A stretch of DNA of 64,000 nucleotides from Anopheles merus (taxonomy: Eukaryota; Arthropoda; Insecta; Diptera; Culicidae), in the NCBI RefSeq assembly GCF_017562075.2, contig NC_054082.1, positions 9,439,050 to 9,503,049 on the forward strand. The letters are read 5' to 3'. The notes beneath the pieces were generated by a model, which saw nothing but the letters and a program-made list of their open reading frames with translations, was not told where the DNA came from and searched no databases. The position numbers were made by a program, and so were the translations under genes. Within the stretch, counting starts at the first letter, position 1, and each line of letters begins with the position of its first letter. Below, in pieces: positions 1 through 13,762 of the stretch.

Positions 1-89
1 TGGTGGTGATGGTACCGCTGGTACCACCCGGGCGAACCAATCGACGGAGCTTATCAGACATTTTATAACTCCCCGTGCCACTCGGAGCA

Positions 90-117
90 TGTGTGTCTGT
101 GTGTGTGTGTCTGTGTG
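90..117 (+). repeat. (TG)n microsatellite, interrupted
   Basis: TG dinucleotides with two C interruptions. Confidence 0.95.
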
Positions 118-1614
118 CTCTTTTTAACCGTACCTGTTGCCCTTCGGTACGGTTGCGCAGTACTTGAAAGTATGCGCTATAAGCACCAACGGGAAGCAGC
201 TTACACTTACCGTCCGTGCGGTTGCAATTCGGACCTGGGTTGTTTACTACCGGAGTTTTTTTTTCCACCAGAACCAGCCAACATTACCATGTTTGGCTTG
301 CTTTTTTCTCTTCCTGATGACTGTTTTCTTAATGGTTTTGCAGCTCAATTCTACCGAGGGTTTTTTGCTCTCTCTCTCCATTTCTATCGATGTCTTGTTG
401 GTGCAAGCATAGCGTGCAGGGGGAAAAAGCGGGTAATGGGTCCCTTAGGCTTCTTTTTAAAACATTAAACCCAAGCGCGCACGGTTGGGACACCTTCCGA
501 TGGGTTATATCCGTTTGGGCGAATAATGTGGTGCATTCTTGTAATTTTTTCTTTCAGTCTGGCCCGTTTTGCTGGATAGTAGGGAGGGTGTTGATCGTAT
601 TTTACTATATTATGTAACGTTAAATCTCTTTCTTGTTATAGGAATATTAAATTTCCTCACCGTTAAGCTTTCTTTGGATAAAACAGAATGTTGAGTTGAT
701 CTGGTGTGGAATTGGATGGCGTGTTAGCACACAAAGAAAGGTATTGATAAAATATTCGATTTTCCTGTTTTCATCCAACACACCTGGAAAGCCAAAATGT
801 GTCATTGATGTATCTTAAATCGATGACCGCGATTATCCAAAAATGCATCGAAAGGGAAGTAGAGCAACTGATTGGGCATTTGGCCAACATTTTTCATGGC
901 TGTGCTGTGGTCGTTGTCAATTTCAGTCGTTGGAATTTTGGTTTTATTTTTGCTGGAGTGATTCGATTGGTAGCTTCTCTCCCTCCTTCTTTCTCTCTCT
1001 CGCTCTCGAACCGTAAATAGTTCAAAACTCTTAGTAAGAGGGCACACGTCGGTCAAACACAGCGCCAAGGCTATCGGGCTGGAATGTATGTTCAGATGTC
1101 TTCATCATAATCCATTAGTGAAATCTTCGGCAGGTGAAAACCATTCCATTGGCGGTAGTATGTTTCTGTAGTATTTTTGGTTCCTTCCATCTGCCACAAA
1201 CCAGCATCCTGTTTGGGTGAAGGTGTAGTGTACCTTTGGACCCGCCGAGATCTCGAGATGGGCTAGTGTTACCTTCCAACGAATCGATTTGATCGCATTC
1301 TTGTGGCCCTGTGATGGAGGGGGGAAAAAACGAGGTAATGTAAATATCGGAACCCGGAGCCGTGGATAACCGCTGGCTTATGAAAGAGGAGAATGGTTTC
1401 ACTAATAATATTTTCCAGTATGTTTCGGTGGCGATGCGAAGAAAAACGAAAACATCCCCCACCCCCCCGGCCTACCGCAAACCACCGAAGTGGCTCGTGA
1501 CATTGGCACACCGTGCGCGGGAGCGTTTTCTCCCCCGAAGTATCGCCGGTCCGGTTCCGTTAGCATTTTCTTTGCACAAACGTGGCCTCCAAGGAAAAAG
1601 GGTAGAATGACGCA

Positions 1615-1651
1615 AAAATAAACAAATAAACAAACAAGCAAACAAATAAAC
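1615..1651 (+). repeat. AAAT/AAAC tetranucleotide-like repeat
   Basis: Degenerate AAATAAAC/AAACAAGC units. Confidence 0.85.
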
Positions 1652-1893
1652 ATTGCGCGGTTTTGCGCAAGCGAGAGGAGGTCACATTCGACGTAGGTTC
1701 TTTTTTTTTGTCGAACTTTCTGCTGCCACGAAGCAAAATGTTGCTTACATTTCTATGAAGTTTGACTTTCGCATGTGAATGTAGTTTTTACCTTGGCTTC
1801 TAAACGTTTTTTCCCCTTGGCTCGTCCAATTATCATGGTGGTCCAACACAGCCAGTCAAAAGTTTTCCAACACACACGTAATACGAGGGATAA

Positions 1894-1921
1894 AGAGAGA
1901 GAGAGAGAGAGAGAGTGAGAG
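1894..1921 (+). repeat. (AG)n microsatellite
   Basis: Eleven uninterrupted AG units, then GTGAGAG. Confidence 0.95.
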
Positions 1922-4072
1922 AATACCGATTTTTGCCTAACATTTTGCCGATGCCAAAAAGTGAGAGGATGGACGACGATAAAATCGATTGTGGTCAATA
2001 AATTATGGCAATCTTGGTGCGGGTGTGGGGATGCTGGAATCGCCAGGCCAGGACGGGAGGTAATATTGTACCTGACCGCCCATCGAATCTGGCCAGTAAT
2101 TGGCGGCAGCGTTTGAAAATAAGAAGAAGAAGCAAGATCAGATGACGACACCGCCGACGAGCATGATGATGATGACGATAATTTGCGCAAATTATGCATC
2201 ATTTACCATTTTGGCTTGGAGACTGTTTTTAACAGGAAGTTTGATTGAAATGGCATGGGACGGATGGGCCGGTAGGCCGTGTCGTTGTATTGATGCTCGG
2301 ATTTCCACTCGAAACGGTCGTGTTCCGAACGCACCTTTCTCGCTCAGCGGATATTGGACTGGCATTAACGTTTGATAGGTTGAAAATATTGTGCTACATG
2401 CTACATGTCGACAAGGCATACGATAGCAGGAGCTCTTTTGCTCCATCCCCGCCTGCTGACATGTGCGGAATACAGGGTTTAAATGTTATTAATTACGGCG
2501 TAATTTAATATGTGGTTTGAGGCTTCTGATTGATATGATCAGAATATCTGTTCGGAATTAACAAGTTCGGTTGTTCGGTGTGGTTGTCGTTGTTTGTTGC
2601 ATTGATTGGGAGACAGAGCTTTAAGTGTGTGTGGTAAAAAGAGTTATCGTTCTTTATATTTATTCCATGCCAAAGGGGAATAATTTACCGAGAAAGATAA
2701 CTGAAATACGAGATTTTGTTGTCGCCCTAGCAGCATAACAAATGGTACGTGACAAAACTGAGCAAACTGGGGCGATTGTTCGTCAACTGTTGGGGTAAAC
2801 CCTGTCATACAGTGCTGAGAATAAGTATAGGACCATTTAAGTATCGAAAAAGTGCATCTTTTCTTGGAATTATATTGAATCAATTGCCCTGGGCATGGGC
2901 TTCGCGAAGTTTGTGCTGATTTGAAATGATTTATTTGCTCAGAAATAGCCATGGTTGAGGCTACATTTACTACCAATAGTGTAGTGTAATATCTTTTATT
3001 TTTCGCCCATGTCTGCCCATGTCGGCTGACGAAGCAAGAACGGATTGAAGTTCGTGGAATAAGTTTCTTCTCTCCAAAGAATTTCTCATTCGTCTGCTCA
3101 ATAACAAGAACCAGTTTTGGTGCCGTGTGCTAGAGCTAGCTGCCAATGCCAATGGCTGGAACTCCACCAGGCGATCCGAGATACGCCGGGAGGACGGGCG
3201 GGAGGGATAAAAATTGTCCAAAATCTATGCTTTTTTGCCAATGTCCGCCAGACCAACCATGTTCACTCCTGCTCAACAAATCATCTTTTCACCTGGACAA
3301 AGAAAACTTTACGTGCGATGGCATAACAAGGATGGGAGGAAAATAATGACCTGACACCCGAAAAGAGCAGTGGCCGACGGTTCGTGTTCTTCGAAACATT
3401 GCCTCTCTTCGTTCGTTGTTTTCGTTACCATTCTGTCCCTTTGCAATCCCGATCGGCCCCCGCTGCTTGTTTGATGGTACGAAACTCAATCTCACACAGT
3501 TTTTCCACGCGCTTTCTTCGCCCCAACCACCAACCAACCAACCAGCCAGCATCATCCTGCCCGTAAACCGCAAGAATTGTTTCGATTGTGTCCATGTGCT
3601 GCTGAGTTGAGCGAACACGGAAAAGAGAGAGGGAAGACAACAAAAAAGAAAAACTCCTACCGAAATGGTACGAATTGGAACCGCGGTGGGACAATAGTGG
3701 TGTGCACTGGTACAGTGAAAGATGGTGGGCTGGGGAGAAAATACACAACGGTACATACAACGCCGGGCCGGGTTCGATTTGGCGGTGACTGAATCGTTCG
3801 ATTCCGAAATGGTGGAGACGCCTGGTGCCCGCCGCTGCCAGCCGGGGTGAGGTGGCGTTTTTCCAATTTGCTTTACGCGAGGTGATGGCGAACAAATCGA
3901 AACGGACGTTGTACGCGTAGCAGCACTTTGCTTCGTTCACCCAAGGGTAATAGAGCTTTGGATGGAGGTGGGCAGGGTTTGCAGGGAATTCTGTTTTGCG
4001 GATCACCTTTATACTGGTCGCTGGATGAAATTTCCGAAACGATGAAAAGGAAAGTTAAGGGATGAGAATACC

Positions 4073-4088
4073 AAAAAAAAAAAAAAAA
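4073..4088 (+). repeat. A16 homopolymer
   Basis: Sixteen consecutive A. No poly(A)-tailed element is recognisable upstream. Confidence 0.95.
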
Positions 4089-5290
4089 CTCAGTACATAA
4101 TGGAGGTGCGGTGAGATTGTTCGACACTAGAACGCTATGCACGGTCTACTTACTGTCGTTGCGTTACAAGCTACATTTGTTCCTTGGTAACTGTGCGTGG
4201 GAATGTGCATGAAAACGCATGAACAACAAAACAAGCTGATGATTGTTTAGACTTTTACTGATGTTGGTACATTGTAATATTCCATTTTTTACAATGTATT
4301 TGTATGCAAACGGTACTGTATTTCATTTTATATCTGTTTATAGATGTACAGTATTGCGCATTGGTAATTTTATTATTTACAGCTTTGTACTTGTCAATGA
4401 TTTTAAAGTTGTCCCTATCAATGATTTAATGTTACAAACTTTAGCAGAAGACCTAACTTTGAACAATTTCAGCATACAATGTGGTTATCGCTTATGTAAG
4501 CATGCACACAAAATCCGCTACAGAACTGTTCTGCTTAGCTGCTTCCGACGAATTGTCTCCGTGATTTCACTTCCTGCCAGCCGAACCGAACCGAACCAAC
4601 CGTCTGCAACGACGAAAGATTGGCCGTTAAAAAATCAATTTTCATTTCCTTCCCTCCTTGCTTGCATCCACACTCTGGCTGATCCGAGCACTCCCTCCCC
4701 CGCACCAGCGAGGGATTTGCAAGCTCTGATGTCCGAGGCGTAATAAATCATGTTCAAGGTCCAGATCCAATCTGGGGCACCGGCACATTTTCCATCTTAA
4801 TGCTTGACGGGAAGTAAATGGTTCACGGCATTCCCCCCCCCCCCTATGGTCCTTTGCCATCGCGTGCGGGAAAAGGGCGCCGGGGTGAGCCCCACCTGCG
4901 CCGAGGAGGATGGAGAGAATGGGATTCATTCTTTGAGTGCGAAACCGGGCAGGTCTGATGATAATCCACCGCAAAACCCTAACCTATCCTACTCGCTGCA
5001 CTGTTTCATTTTAATCACATTAAAAAATATTCTTCCACCGTTTGCCTTCGCTGCTGCTTCGGTTGATACTGTTCGTTTCGTTACTTTGTCAATTCCTCGC
5101 GAGATGGCAGCACAGGGAAGATTGTATAAAAAAAAACACAGGCACCTCACGGGGAGCTTGCCCACGCTGGGACGATATCATGGGACGCTGGAAACGGGAA
5201 ATAAGTGAAATCGTAATTGATGTGACGCCCGACCGGGCAGTCAAAGGATGAACACGAATGGACATAACAAGATTAAGTGTAGCTGTGGCA

Positions 5291-5330
5291 GTGTGTGTGT
5301 GTGTGTGTGTGTAGGTGTGTGAGCGTGTAT
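5291..5330 (+). repeat. (GT)n microsatellite
   Basis: Eleven perfect GT units, then an imperfect GT/GA tail. Confidence 0.95.
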
Positions 5331-5677
5331 GTGAGTAAGTGTCCAAGTCCGAGTGATGGCTAAAAAAGGTGGACATTTTCCTAGCGGCCGTGGCTGCGAA
5401 CCGAAAGGAAGCGAAAGAAAATTGAGGTCAGTTTGTTGCCTCAAACGGAAGGCAACGAGAGAGCGAGTGCCGCCACTCGACGCTTTATGCTTTTTATTTG
5501 CGCTCCTCTGTTTGTGTGACGTTTTGCCTTCCGATTGGTCGGGCGCGCTAGTCCACCGATTTAGGTCCGGGGACCGCCAGAACCCGGCCACTATCGCAAT
5601 GGCAGGGAGCCCTGTGCTTCTTCTGCACACAGGAAATGCGCAAACCGGGTCCATTTAACACGGGTCCGGCACCGCCA

Positions 5678-5707
5678 CACCATCATCATCATTCTCATCA
5701 TCATTAA
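5678..5707 (+). repeat. (CAT)n trinucleotide repeat
   Basis: CAT units interrupted by TCT. Confidence 0.9.
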
Positions 5708-8647
5708 TCACGCGCTAGTGGTGGCATTTCGGCTGGTCGTGGGTGCGGGCAGGACACAGCTGGGTGGGTTTGCTTTCCTCCCCATAAAGCCATACCCTGA
5801 GCATAGGGCGGTTATTTTCTGGCTCCGGTTGGTTTCGGTTGGCTTCGGGATGGATGTCGGTTTTTGGTTTTGCACATTTAGCCCAGCCGCTGTCATTTGC
5901 GATAGCGAGTACAATTGCCATGAATAGGCTGCTGGCCCGGATGGGTTCTGGTGGGTAGGGAGTAGAGCAGGTGTAAACGGGACTGAATGCTGTTCGCTAA
6001 AAGCCCTAGAAATTATTTGCTTTTTATTGTTGTTTAGGAAAATAGAAGTTGCATATCGAAATGAGAACTCGCGCCGGTAGGATAACGTTCAGAGTGTGCG
6101 GAAACTATTTTATGCTAGACACGTGGTAGTAGAGTTCGAAGTTGGGCATAGAAGTGGCCTGCTCATACATACTTAAATTATATAAATAGTTGATTTCGCA
6201 GGCGTAGCAATATTTAACGCAACTGCATTTGGCAGGAAAACCACTGCAGTTGTTTTCAGAACGTCATCACATTTAAGACAACCTTCGGGCTAGATATAGC
6301 AATATCACAATTCCAGTGTTGTGGATTCAAGCAAGTATTCATCTACTTGTGTTTAAATGGATTTAGATCAATTGACAGCTAGACAAATTAGTTGTTTTCA
6401 TGTTTTTACGAGATTTTACCAAAAAAAAAAGCAAAATACTGTTTCTCGTAAAGTCACAATTACAAGGGACGAAATCCTTTACCTAATTCTGTGCGTAAAA
6501 TTTTCGAGTTTTTGAAAACGTTTCTGAGCGTTGGTTGAATGATTGCTTCAAGTCGCAAAAACTTTTGTGATATTGTGTGCCGCGCTTGCGATATCGTGTG
6601 CGAAAGTTATCTGAAGCGTGATGACGTCCCGAAAACAACTGATGCGCTTGTCCTGTCAAATGCTACTATTGCGTTTAACATAGCTACGTATGCGAAAGCA
6701 AGTATAAAAACCCTGCAAAGACTTATTGAATAGTTGATTTTTATTTAAAAATCTTGCTGCTGTTGCTATCCTACAAATCGAAGCATCTTTGCAACCAACA
6801 ATGGATGTAAACATTAAATATAATATAACATGATTCGTGAAAAGTACCCATAAACCAACCCAAGTTCGATTCCGATCGGAACAACGTAGTGCACTTGTTG
6901 TGATATTTGTAATATCCCAGCTAAAAAAGAAGAGAAAAAAAGCAAGCAGCCTAAGCAATACGAAGAATTTGGCTTTGAAATAGAGGTTCGGGATTTCAAT
7001 GAAAAAACAACAACAAACCGAACAAATTCTCTCCACACTAGCAGTGAGGCGTATATTCCCTTCCCCCTTTCTCTTTTAGTTCTTTTTTGCTTTGCAGATA
7101 AACAAACCACACCGAACGTACACACAAACGAAACAGAGCGCTGACGCTTCCAACAAACCGGAATGGAATAGAAACCAAAAAAAAAAAAAAACCAGACGTG
7201 GGTTGAATTTCTCCTATCACAAGCGTGTAATGTCGACCGTCGAGCAAAGATCTGAAGGATTTTTGCGTGCGTTTGAGCAAAACAAAAAAAAAAAAACATG
7301 GAAAGGATTCGATTTGTTCGGAACGGAAGTCCGCGTCACGAGTTTCATTGAAGCGCTTATATGCGCGGGACGAGAATAGCGAATGAATGCAGAGCCGCCA
7401 TCACAACACTACAAAAGCATGGGATGGATAATGTTGCGCTGCGCCAGTATCAAATGGCTGCGTTGGGATGAGATTTCCTTTTCATTTTCGTTTGAACCGC
7501 CACCACAGCACCACGGCGCTGCCATGGCAGCTGCCTTCTTGCGAAAGGAAAATCAAAATCTTTCATCTCTCCCGGATCTTCCAGGATCCGAGCAGGTCCC
7601 AGATCGAGTTTTTTCTCAAACAGTGAACCAACACCTGGCTCCTTCCCCCCCCCCCCATCGTTCCACGTATTGTTTGTTTTGTGTTATCATTGTTTCTTTA
7701 TATTGATGTATGTGCCGAATCGATGCTGGAGGGGTCGAACCGAATTCATTCGGTTTCAGGGAGCGTGCATGCAAGAGCGTGGTGTTGTGCGATGTGTGGG
7801 TTTATTTTTGCACACACACACACGCGCCGCCTCTGTGTGGCCTCATTGGGATACGGGTTTTTTTCGCACCATGTTCATGTTGGGTGTGTTGTTGTTGTTG
7901 CTTTCTTGTCGTGCAAATCCAAACCATTAAATTCACTCACCGAGATATCGATTCGAAGGACGTAGAAGAACACTTCTTCCGAAAAAAAAGGATGACTATA
8001 ATGAGGCAAATCCAGGGACGCTGAGGAATCGCATCGAAAGGAAAAGCAGCAGGAGCTTGCTGCTGGACGACCATCCAGCTCAGTGGGTGGTTTTGCACAG
8101 CCTGGACCTACGAACCCTCCTTCCCGTGAGATGCTTAACCATCTCAGCAGGATTTATCGCCCGACGGTTGTTATTGACACTGCACTTAAGTGTGGGAAGC
8201 TGTGGAGGAGTTGCAAAACCGTGGACATGGAAAGGAGCGAACCGGGCCGGGTAGGCAAGAGGAACGGGCCGCTTTTATTTACATATGTGATTGGGTGCTC
8301 CGTTGTTGGGCTGCTCCAATCTCACCGAGTGGTGGTGGGTATGTTGGTGAAGTTGGTCAAGAGCCAGGGCGGGATGAAAAGTGGCACAACGGCACGCGCC
8401 ATCTTGCAATCGTTCAATCAACATCAACATTGCCGTGCTGCTGTTAGAGACTGCTGCGATGTTTTCGGATTGTGCTGCATTCCGGCGTGTCCGTCACTAC
8501 GACAGTGAAGTGTGTCAGGCGTACTGTTAGCTTTATGTGTACGTACGGTCATAATCTGTGTGCTGTTCACTTTTTGTCAGCTGTGCTTTCCGAGCCTACA
8601 CACTTAGTGCAGCCGACCGACAGTGTCCGGTGTGTCTATTTGTAGTG

Positions 8648-8698
8648 ACAGTACGGGGCATAAAAGTATAAAATAAAGGGAACAGTACGGGGCATAAA
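8648..8698 (+). repeat. 17-bp direct repeat spaced 34 bp
   Basis: ACAGTACGGGGCATAAA occurs at 8648-8664 and again at 8682-8698, separated by an A-rich spacer (AGTATAAAATAAAGGGA). It could be a small duplication; no open frame is supported here. Confidence 0.95.
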
Positions 8699-10670
8699 TG
8701 GAAAAAAATGATAAAAAATGAATATAGTAAGTGAGGACTGCCCATGCTGCACTTTGGCGCTGTTGAGCGTGCGGTGGTCCAGTCCGATTGGATTTTCCTG
8801 CTGGCTTGGGGCTTTTTTGTTGCTCCTTCCAGCCGCACCACTCGTTTGTTGGTTTTATGGATTTTCACTTCCCAATGCCGCTCTGTTTGTGACTTTGGGA
8901 TTACACTCGGTGGAACAAGCGGACGCAGCACAGCGTTGATGGCGAATGACGTCCGGGCTTAAAAGTGGGCTTACCCGGGGGCTGCACGGCACTGTTATCA
9001 TTTGTACTATTTTTATGTGTATTGCTTTTTGTTTTGTGTTGAAACAATAAAACAGCTTGTTTTGTAGCCTTGGCTATTGTGAGCAGAACGGGAAACAGCA
9101 TCCGCATTTTATATTTGCTTGTTAAAATTAACTCATTTCTCATCCTTCGCACAGTTATGGTTTAATAAGTATGAAGTTTGATTGGCACAAATTTAACCCC
9201 CCTGCAAGGAGTTAATTTCACCAAACTATTCATTCCCTATCAACTTCTTCTACTGATCACAAGCTCCATCCGCATCCGTATAAATTAAGATGGAGCAGCC
9301 CGGTGTTTGGTACCGGGCTCTGCCTGCTATGTTTTGACAGCAATTCAACCGCAACTTAAGTGATTTAAATAAGGCATTACAGAGTGGCCTCAAACCGCCG
9401 TGAAGCTGAAGCTTCGGCAAACAGTTCAGCATTTTGTGGAGAGCATTTTCTCGCCCGGGGGAACAGGGCGCTGTTGCTAATTACCTGCGCTGTGGCTCAT
9501 CCTCATCTATCCACTTTAAAATGTCAAGATAACGAAGCTGCTGGAGTAGCGCTGTGGTTGCTGTAAAGTTCAAGTTCATCATGAGTGCTGGCGCCATTCA
9601 CAAGGTCCTTGGTTCGCTTTAAAACTGTCCTCAAATTACGAAGCATAATCCTGGCCCGTACGTACGGAAAAATAGGGCGCCCACCGCTGCTAATAACCGA
9701 TGAACCACAACTTTCCAAGGATACCACCCCACCTGGGACCATGCTTGGCCGATCCCGGGAGGGTATAATTAAATTATAAAAGCTCGGCCGAGGTAAGAAC
9801 TTTTCCCGAATAGTGTGTATTTCCGCTCGGGGAGGGTAGTGTTTCACCCCGATTCGGTCGGTTAAGCCGCCCTCCCCCCATTCCGGCTGACGTTTACGAG
9901 CGTTCGTCGGTCGTATCGACCGTAGGTGGATGCTGCATGTAAAGTTGCGCTTCAGTCACTTTATCACACCGTCGCGTGGGAGATCGTGGGAAGTGTAGCA
10001 AACTGATGTTCCCCGTTGCGGCTAGGCAACATGGGGCTGTGGACACGGGGAAGCTGGGCTGGAGAAAGTTTCAGCGATATTTTAAATAATTAATTTCTAA
10101 TTCAAATGAAATGTGTTTGTCAGTTGGGTCCAGGATACTCCAGCGAACTGTGTCGAGAGATTATTGGATAATATTGGATGATGTTTTCGTGGGTAGGTGG
10201 ACGTGAAGCAGCAGTACGAATGGTTTCTGCCGTTAGGATAAACCCTTCGAGGCTTCCGTTGAAACACATTTTGAAGAGAAACTAAGTAGAATATAGCAAT
10301 TATTGCTCCAAACAACACGCACATGGGAACGGACACATTTTTCCATGTTTCACTAAAGTTTACTTTTAAATAGTGTGCTTTTTCCATACCATTGTACAGA
10401 TATTACTTACAGCATAATCTAACACTGATGTCCGATAGTCACAGCAATGTAGCGGATTTGGAAAATTACACGTCAACTACAAAAAGTGGTTTTCTCATTT
10501 TTCCCCCATCGAAAACGTTCACTCCATTCACATACAAAGTTTGTCTCATTTCCAGCCTGCATAAAGCGGCGAACCATTTTTCACTCCATTTTTGATAGTA
10601 GCGTTAAAAGTAGTAAAACACAGCACCCCTTTTTGTCCACCACTATATCCCAAAACAGTAGCAAAAGACC

Positions 10671-10702
10671 GAGAGAGAAAGAGAGAGTGAGAGAGAGAGA
10701 GG
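10671..10702 (+). repeat. (GA)n microsatellite, interrupted
   Basis: GA units with AAA and GTGA interruptions. Confidence 0.95.
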
Positions 10703-11071
10703 GAAAAAAACTTGTGCACCAAAATGGGGGCTGAAGGACATGAGGACGGCTAGGGACAAAGGCATATGCTTTTAGGTGGTGTGCAGTGTAAAGTGGAAAG
10801 TTTCGATGAAAGGTAATAACAGCGTGGAAAGTGGGTTGAAGGCGGACTTCCCCTTCCTCTCTTTTTCGGTGGTGAAATTGAGTTTCCAATGGACAAAGGA
10901 TGAACGAGCAAAAACAGCAAAAAACGAGCAAGTGTGCACTTTCGGTTGACGGATGTTTAATTGCAATGTTATGCGTTCGCAAAAGAGCGCTGTGCAGCGG
11001 TAGCAGCTTACTCGCTCCAGCAAATGGTTTCGTAGTTACGATGGTGAAGCTTTTGAAATGGTTCTTAATTG

Positions 11072-11091
11072 GTGTGTGTGTGTGTGTGTGT
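11072..11091 (+). repeat. (GT)10 microsatellite
   Basis: Ten perfect GT units. Confidence 0.95.
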
Positions 11092-11743
11092 TCTGGCGTT
11101 TCTATAGTTTTGGGGGCAGTTTAGTTGGGGGTTTTGCTTTTATATTACTTTGTTGCGAATTTGGTTGCTTTAAGATTTCTGTGATCTTTGCTTCGCTTGT
11201 TTGAAGATCGTGTACAACGTTACAAAGTGTAGTAGTGAATTTGATGTACATAAATTGCAAAATATCATTTCAATTCAACCTTTACCGATTGCATTATGAT
11301 AACGATTTTAATCGAACTTTGGTACATCTTTCGTTCTCAATTGAACTGTTTCAATGTAATAAAAAGTAGCTCTCGTTTGATTGCTTTTCACATTCACAAT
11401 AATCCCATTTTTTCCATGTTTTCCCCATTCCACCACGGCAGTGTGGCGCGCATCGCTTGAAAACACAAAAAGAAATTAATGCAATACAATATTTTATAAT
11501 TACTGGAACCCCGTTTCGTTTGATGTTGTTATTCTACGAAACGAGTCGTGCGTGCTTGCATATACCAAGGATAACACAAATCCTCTCTCTCTCGTATCTC
11601 CCAGTGTTCGTCCTGTTCCAGCATCCTGCTGTGTGGTGACAGTGGATGGATTAGTCGCATTATTAAAACCGACAGCGCTTAGCCAAGATTGTGACACCGG
11701 GTAACCGAAATGAGAAACAAAAGAAGAGTGAAAAAAACCCCCC

Positions 11744-11757
11744 CACACACACACACA
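11744..11757 (+). repeat. (CA)7 next to a C7 run
   Basis: The CA run follows seven C (11738-11744). Confidence 0.9.
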
Positions 11758-12384
11758 TACATGCTCACATTTGGCGTCGTCGGTTTGATGTGACCACAAT
11801 GTAATGTTGGCCTAAAGCTGGGTCGGTGCGGTCGGTTTAATGGGTGGTGGTGGTTGGGTTTGGTGATTTTTGTAAATTTTATAACATTTCCCGGCCCTGT
11901 TGCCAAACCCGCCACGGCCGCAAGGTTCGTTTCAATGTTCCCCTGCTCTGACAGCCTCAGTGCTCAGTGCTCAGAGTAAATGTTATGACAAGCCCCTGCC
12001 CCTCCCGTGAGTATAGTCGTGGATACGGCAGCTCGATCGTGTTTGGATCAGGCTTCAGGCGCACACAACAGCACCATGCTTAGATGGTGGCAAAACGGAA
12101 ATTGTGATCCGTCCCAGGGGAAGCAAGGGAAGGGGACGGCAGTGTGCTGTGACCGAGAATGGTTGGAAAGGTAGCGCGTCTTGCCGTTGGTGTCCTTTGC
12201 GCCAGCTGCCTACCTCCTTGGCTGTCGCCATGGGTATGTGAGGTGTAACTTTAATGATATTTGTGTTTTTGTCTTTCCTTCGATATTTCCCCACTCGCTT
12301 GCACCCCGTCCGTTGTTGCATATTTGTTGCTTCATTTCCTTTCGTAATCTTTTGTGTGTTTCGGTTTAAAGTACGCGAGGAGCA

Positions 12385-12398
12385 GGGGGGGGGGGGGG
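12385..12398 (+). repeat. G14 homopolymer
   Basis: Fourteen consecutive G, a likely length-polymorphic or error-prone site. Confidence 0.95.
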
Positions 12399-13727
12399 TT
12401 GATGAAAGTTTTTTGTTCGCGTAAAGTAACGACGCTTCATCTACAGCACATGACGTGCGCGCCCTATGGTGAAAGCTTGACGTTAGACGGAACACAATTT
12501 GAACTTTTCCTTTGTACGGTGTTACTTCACCACCCAGACCGGGGCTGAACGGTGGTGGCTGGGTGAATGCGAGGAGGTTTCCATTCCCCGCTCGTTGACG
12601 GATTTCGGTTGACGCAGGAATACAGGGCAAAAGTTTTACCCCGAAGTGGGAAGAAGGAACTTCAGCTTGAGGCATTGTTTTTTTCTCTCTCTCTCTTTTC
12701 TGGTTGGTGCGAGAAAGTTTAACAGTCAGACCTCTCTTTTTTCTTCTTCTTCCGCTCCCTCTTTCGCATCCTCTTTCTGATTATCTCGTCCTTGGGTAAA
12801 AGGTTGGAAGACAACAGACATCACAACATTGGAAAGATGTTCTTGATACGTGTCCTACTGATCTGTCAATCATTCTTTCCCATTCTTATTTGTTGGATCT
12901 TGGAAGCAGTTCTATTAACCCTTGGGTGTTACGATAAATGGAAGTTATTCTTATGCAAACATTTCAAGAATAATTATCTAATAGTTCTAATATAATCCAA
13001 GACCTACACCTCCTTTATAACAGTTTCGCTAGACTTGAAGTCTCTATACAAAACATATAACAGTTGTAGCACAGTTCAGCTGTCAAATTCGACGCACCTG
13101 TGCGTGCAGAAATACAGCGTTACCTTTGTTGTTTGTTTCGTTAAATCCATCGTAGTACACAGTGTGCTGTTGGTTAGTTTTAAGGAAGTTCAGTACGTGT
13201 CGTTATCTAAAGAAATATTAAGTAAGAGAAGATCCTGCTAGACTTGCGCCTCTAGCGATATAGTCAACGCGAATAAGAAAATAACTGGTCAGCGGTAAAC
13301 TAGAATTTGTTCGAGTTTCGGTTAGAAATTCAGAAGTATCAGCATGACAAAAAACGCCACTAAGATGTCTTGTCGTGTGAATAAGACAAAATGAAGTAGA
13401 AGTTGAAGGAAAGACAAATAATGTGATATCTCCGTTTCTACGTGGCTTTCGTATTGGTATGTGGGGAATAAATAAAAAAAAATATTTCAATACGGCTTGA
13501 TAAAAGTAATACCCACCAAACTAACGTGCAACGACATCCCATCCGTAGGAGGTTACATGTTTACTGACGAAGAATCGTAACGTGTCTCATTAAATAACGT
13601 TTACCTCCGCGTGATTGGTAGTATTAGTTTGTTTGGAATCTGACTGGCTAGGAAAATATTTACACTGGCGCCGCCGTACGACTTCGTCCATCGTTGACCG
13701 CTCGGGGATGGCTTTTAGCGAAGCACC

Positions 13728-13762
13728 TATAAAAGGTGGATATATCCGCTTTCAGGCCATTC
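13728..13762 (+). promoter_or_regulatory. TATAAAAG plus initiator-like core promoter
   Basis: TATAAAAG at 13728-13735 is followed by GCCATTCGCC with an A at 13759, 31 nt from the first T of the box. That is the expected spacing. No convincing start codon follows within 100 nt; the frame there reads a hydrophobic SFAFAVLVLVRGLLSIVSLA without a nearby in-frame ATG downstream of the putative start site. Confidence 0.27.

Larger units (their letters stand above)
1..13700. other. Non-coding stretch with microsatellites
   Basis: I find no gene I can support here. The longest open frames (193 codons at 4006-3425 minus, 206 codons at 12675-12055 minus, 166 codons at 4243-4743 plus) lack codon bias, recognisable motifs and consistent splice signals. 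Simple repeats are listed separately. Intergenic DNA and a long intron of a gene lying outside the window are both possible. Confidence 0.6.

Noticed and set aside
3765..3790. GGGTTCGATTT, T-arm-like sequence
   Set aside because: The stem would need wobble pairs and a misplaced loop; no cloverleaf is possible.
3425..4006. 193-codon minus-strand ORF
   Set aside because: No codon bias, signal peptide or motif. Other frames are open nearby, suggesting low stop density rather than coding.
4243..4743. 166-codon plus-strand ORF with a hydrophobic start
   Set aside because: The first half is AT-rich intron-like sequence and the second half Pro/Ser-rich, with no coherent codon bias or homologue known to me.
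12055..12675. Longest complete ORF, 206 codons on the minus strand
   Set aside because: It crosses the G14 run (a proline run in this frame), shows mixed codon use, has no domain or splice context, and a length like this can be expected by chance in 64 kb.
12837..12995. Hydrophobic 52-residue ORF starting MFLIRVLLIC
   Set aside because: AT-rich, no promoter or polyadenylation signal, and hydrophobic residues are expected from T-rich DNA.
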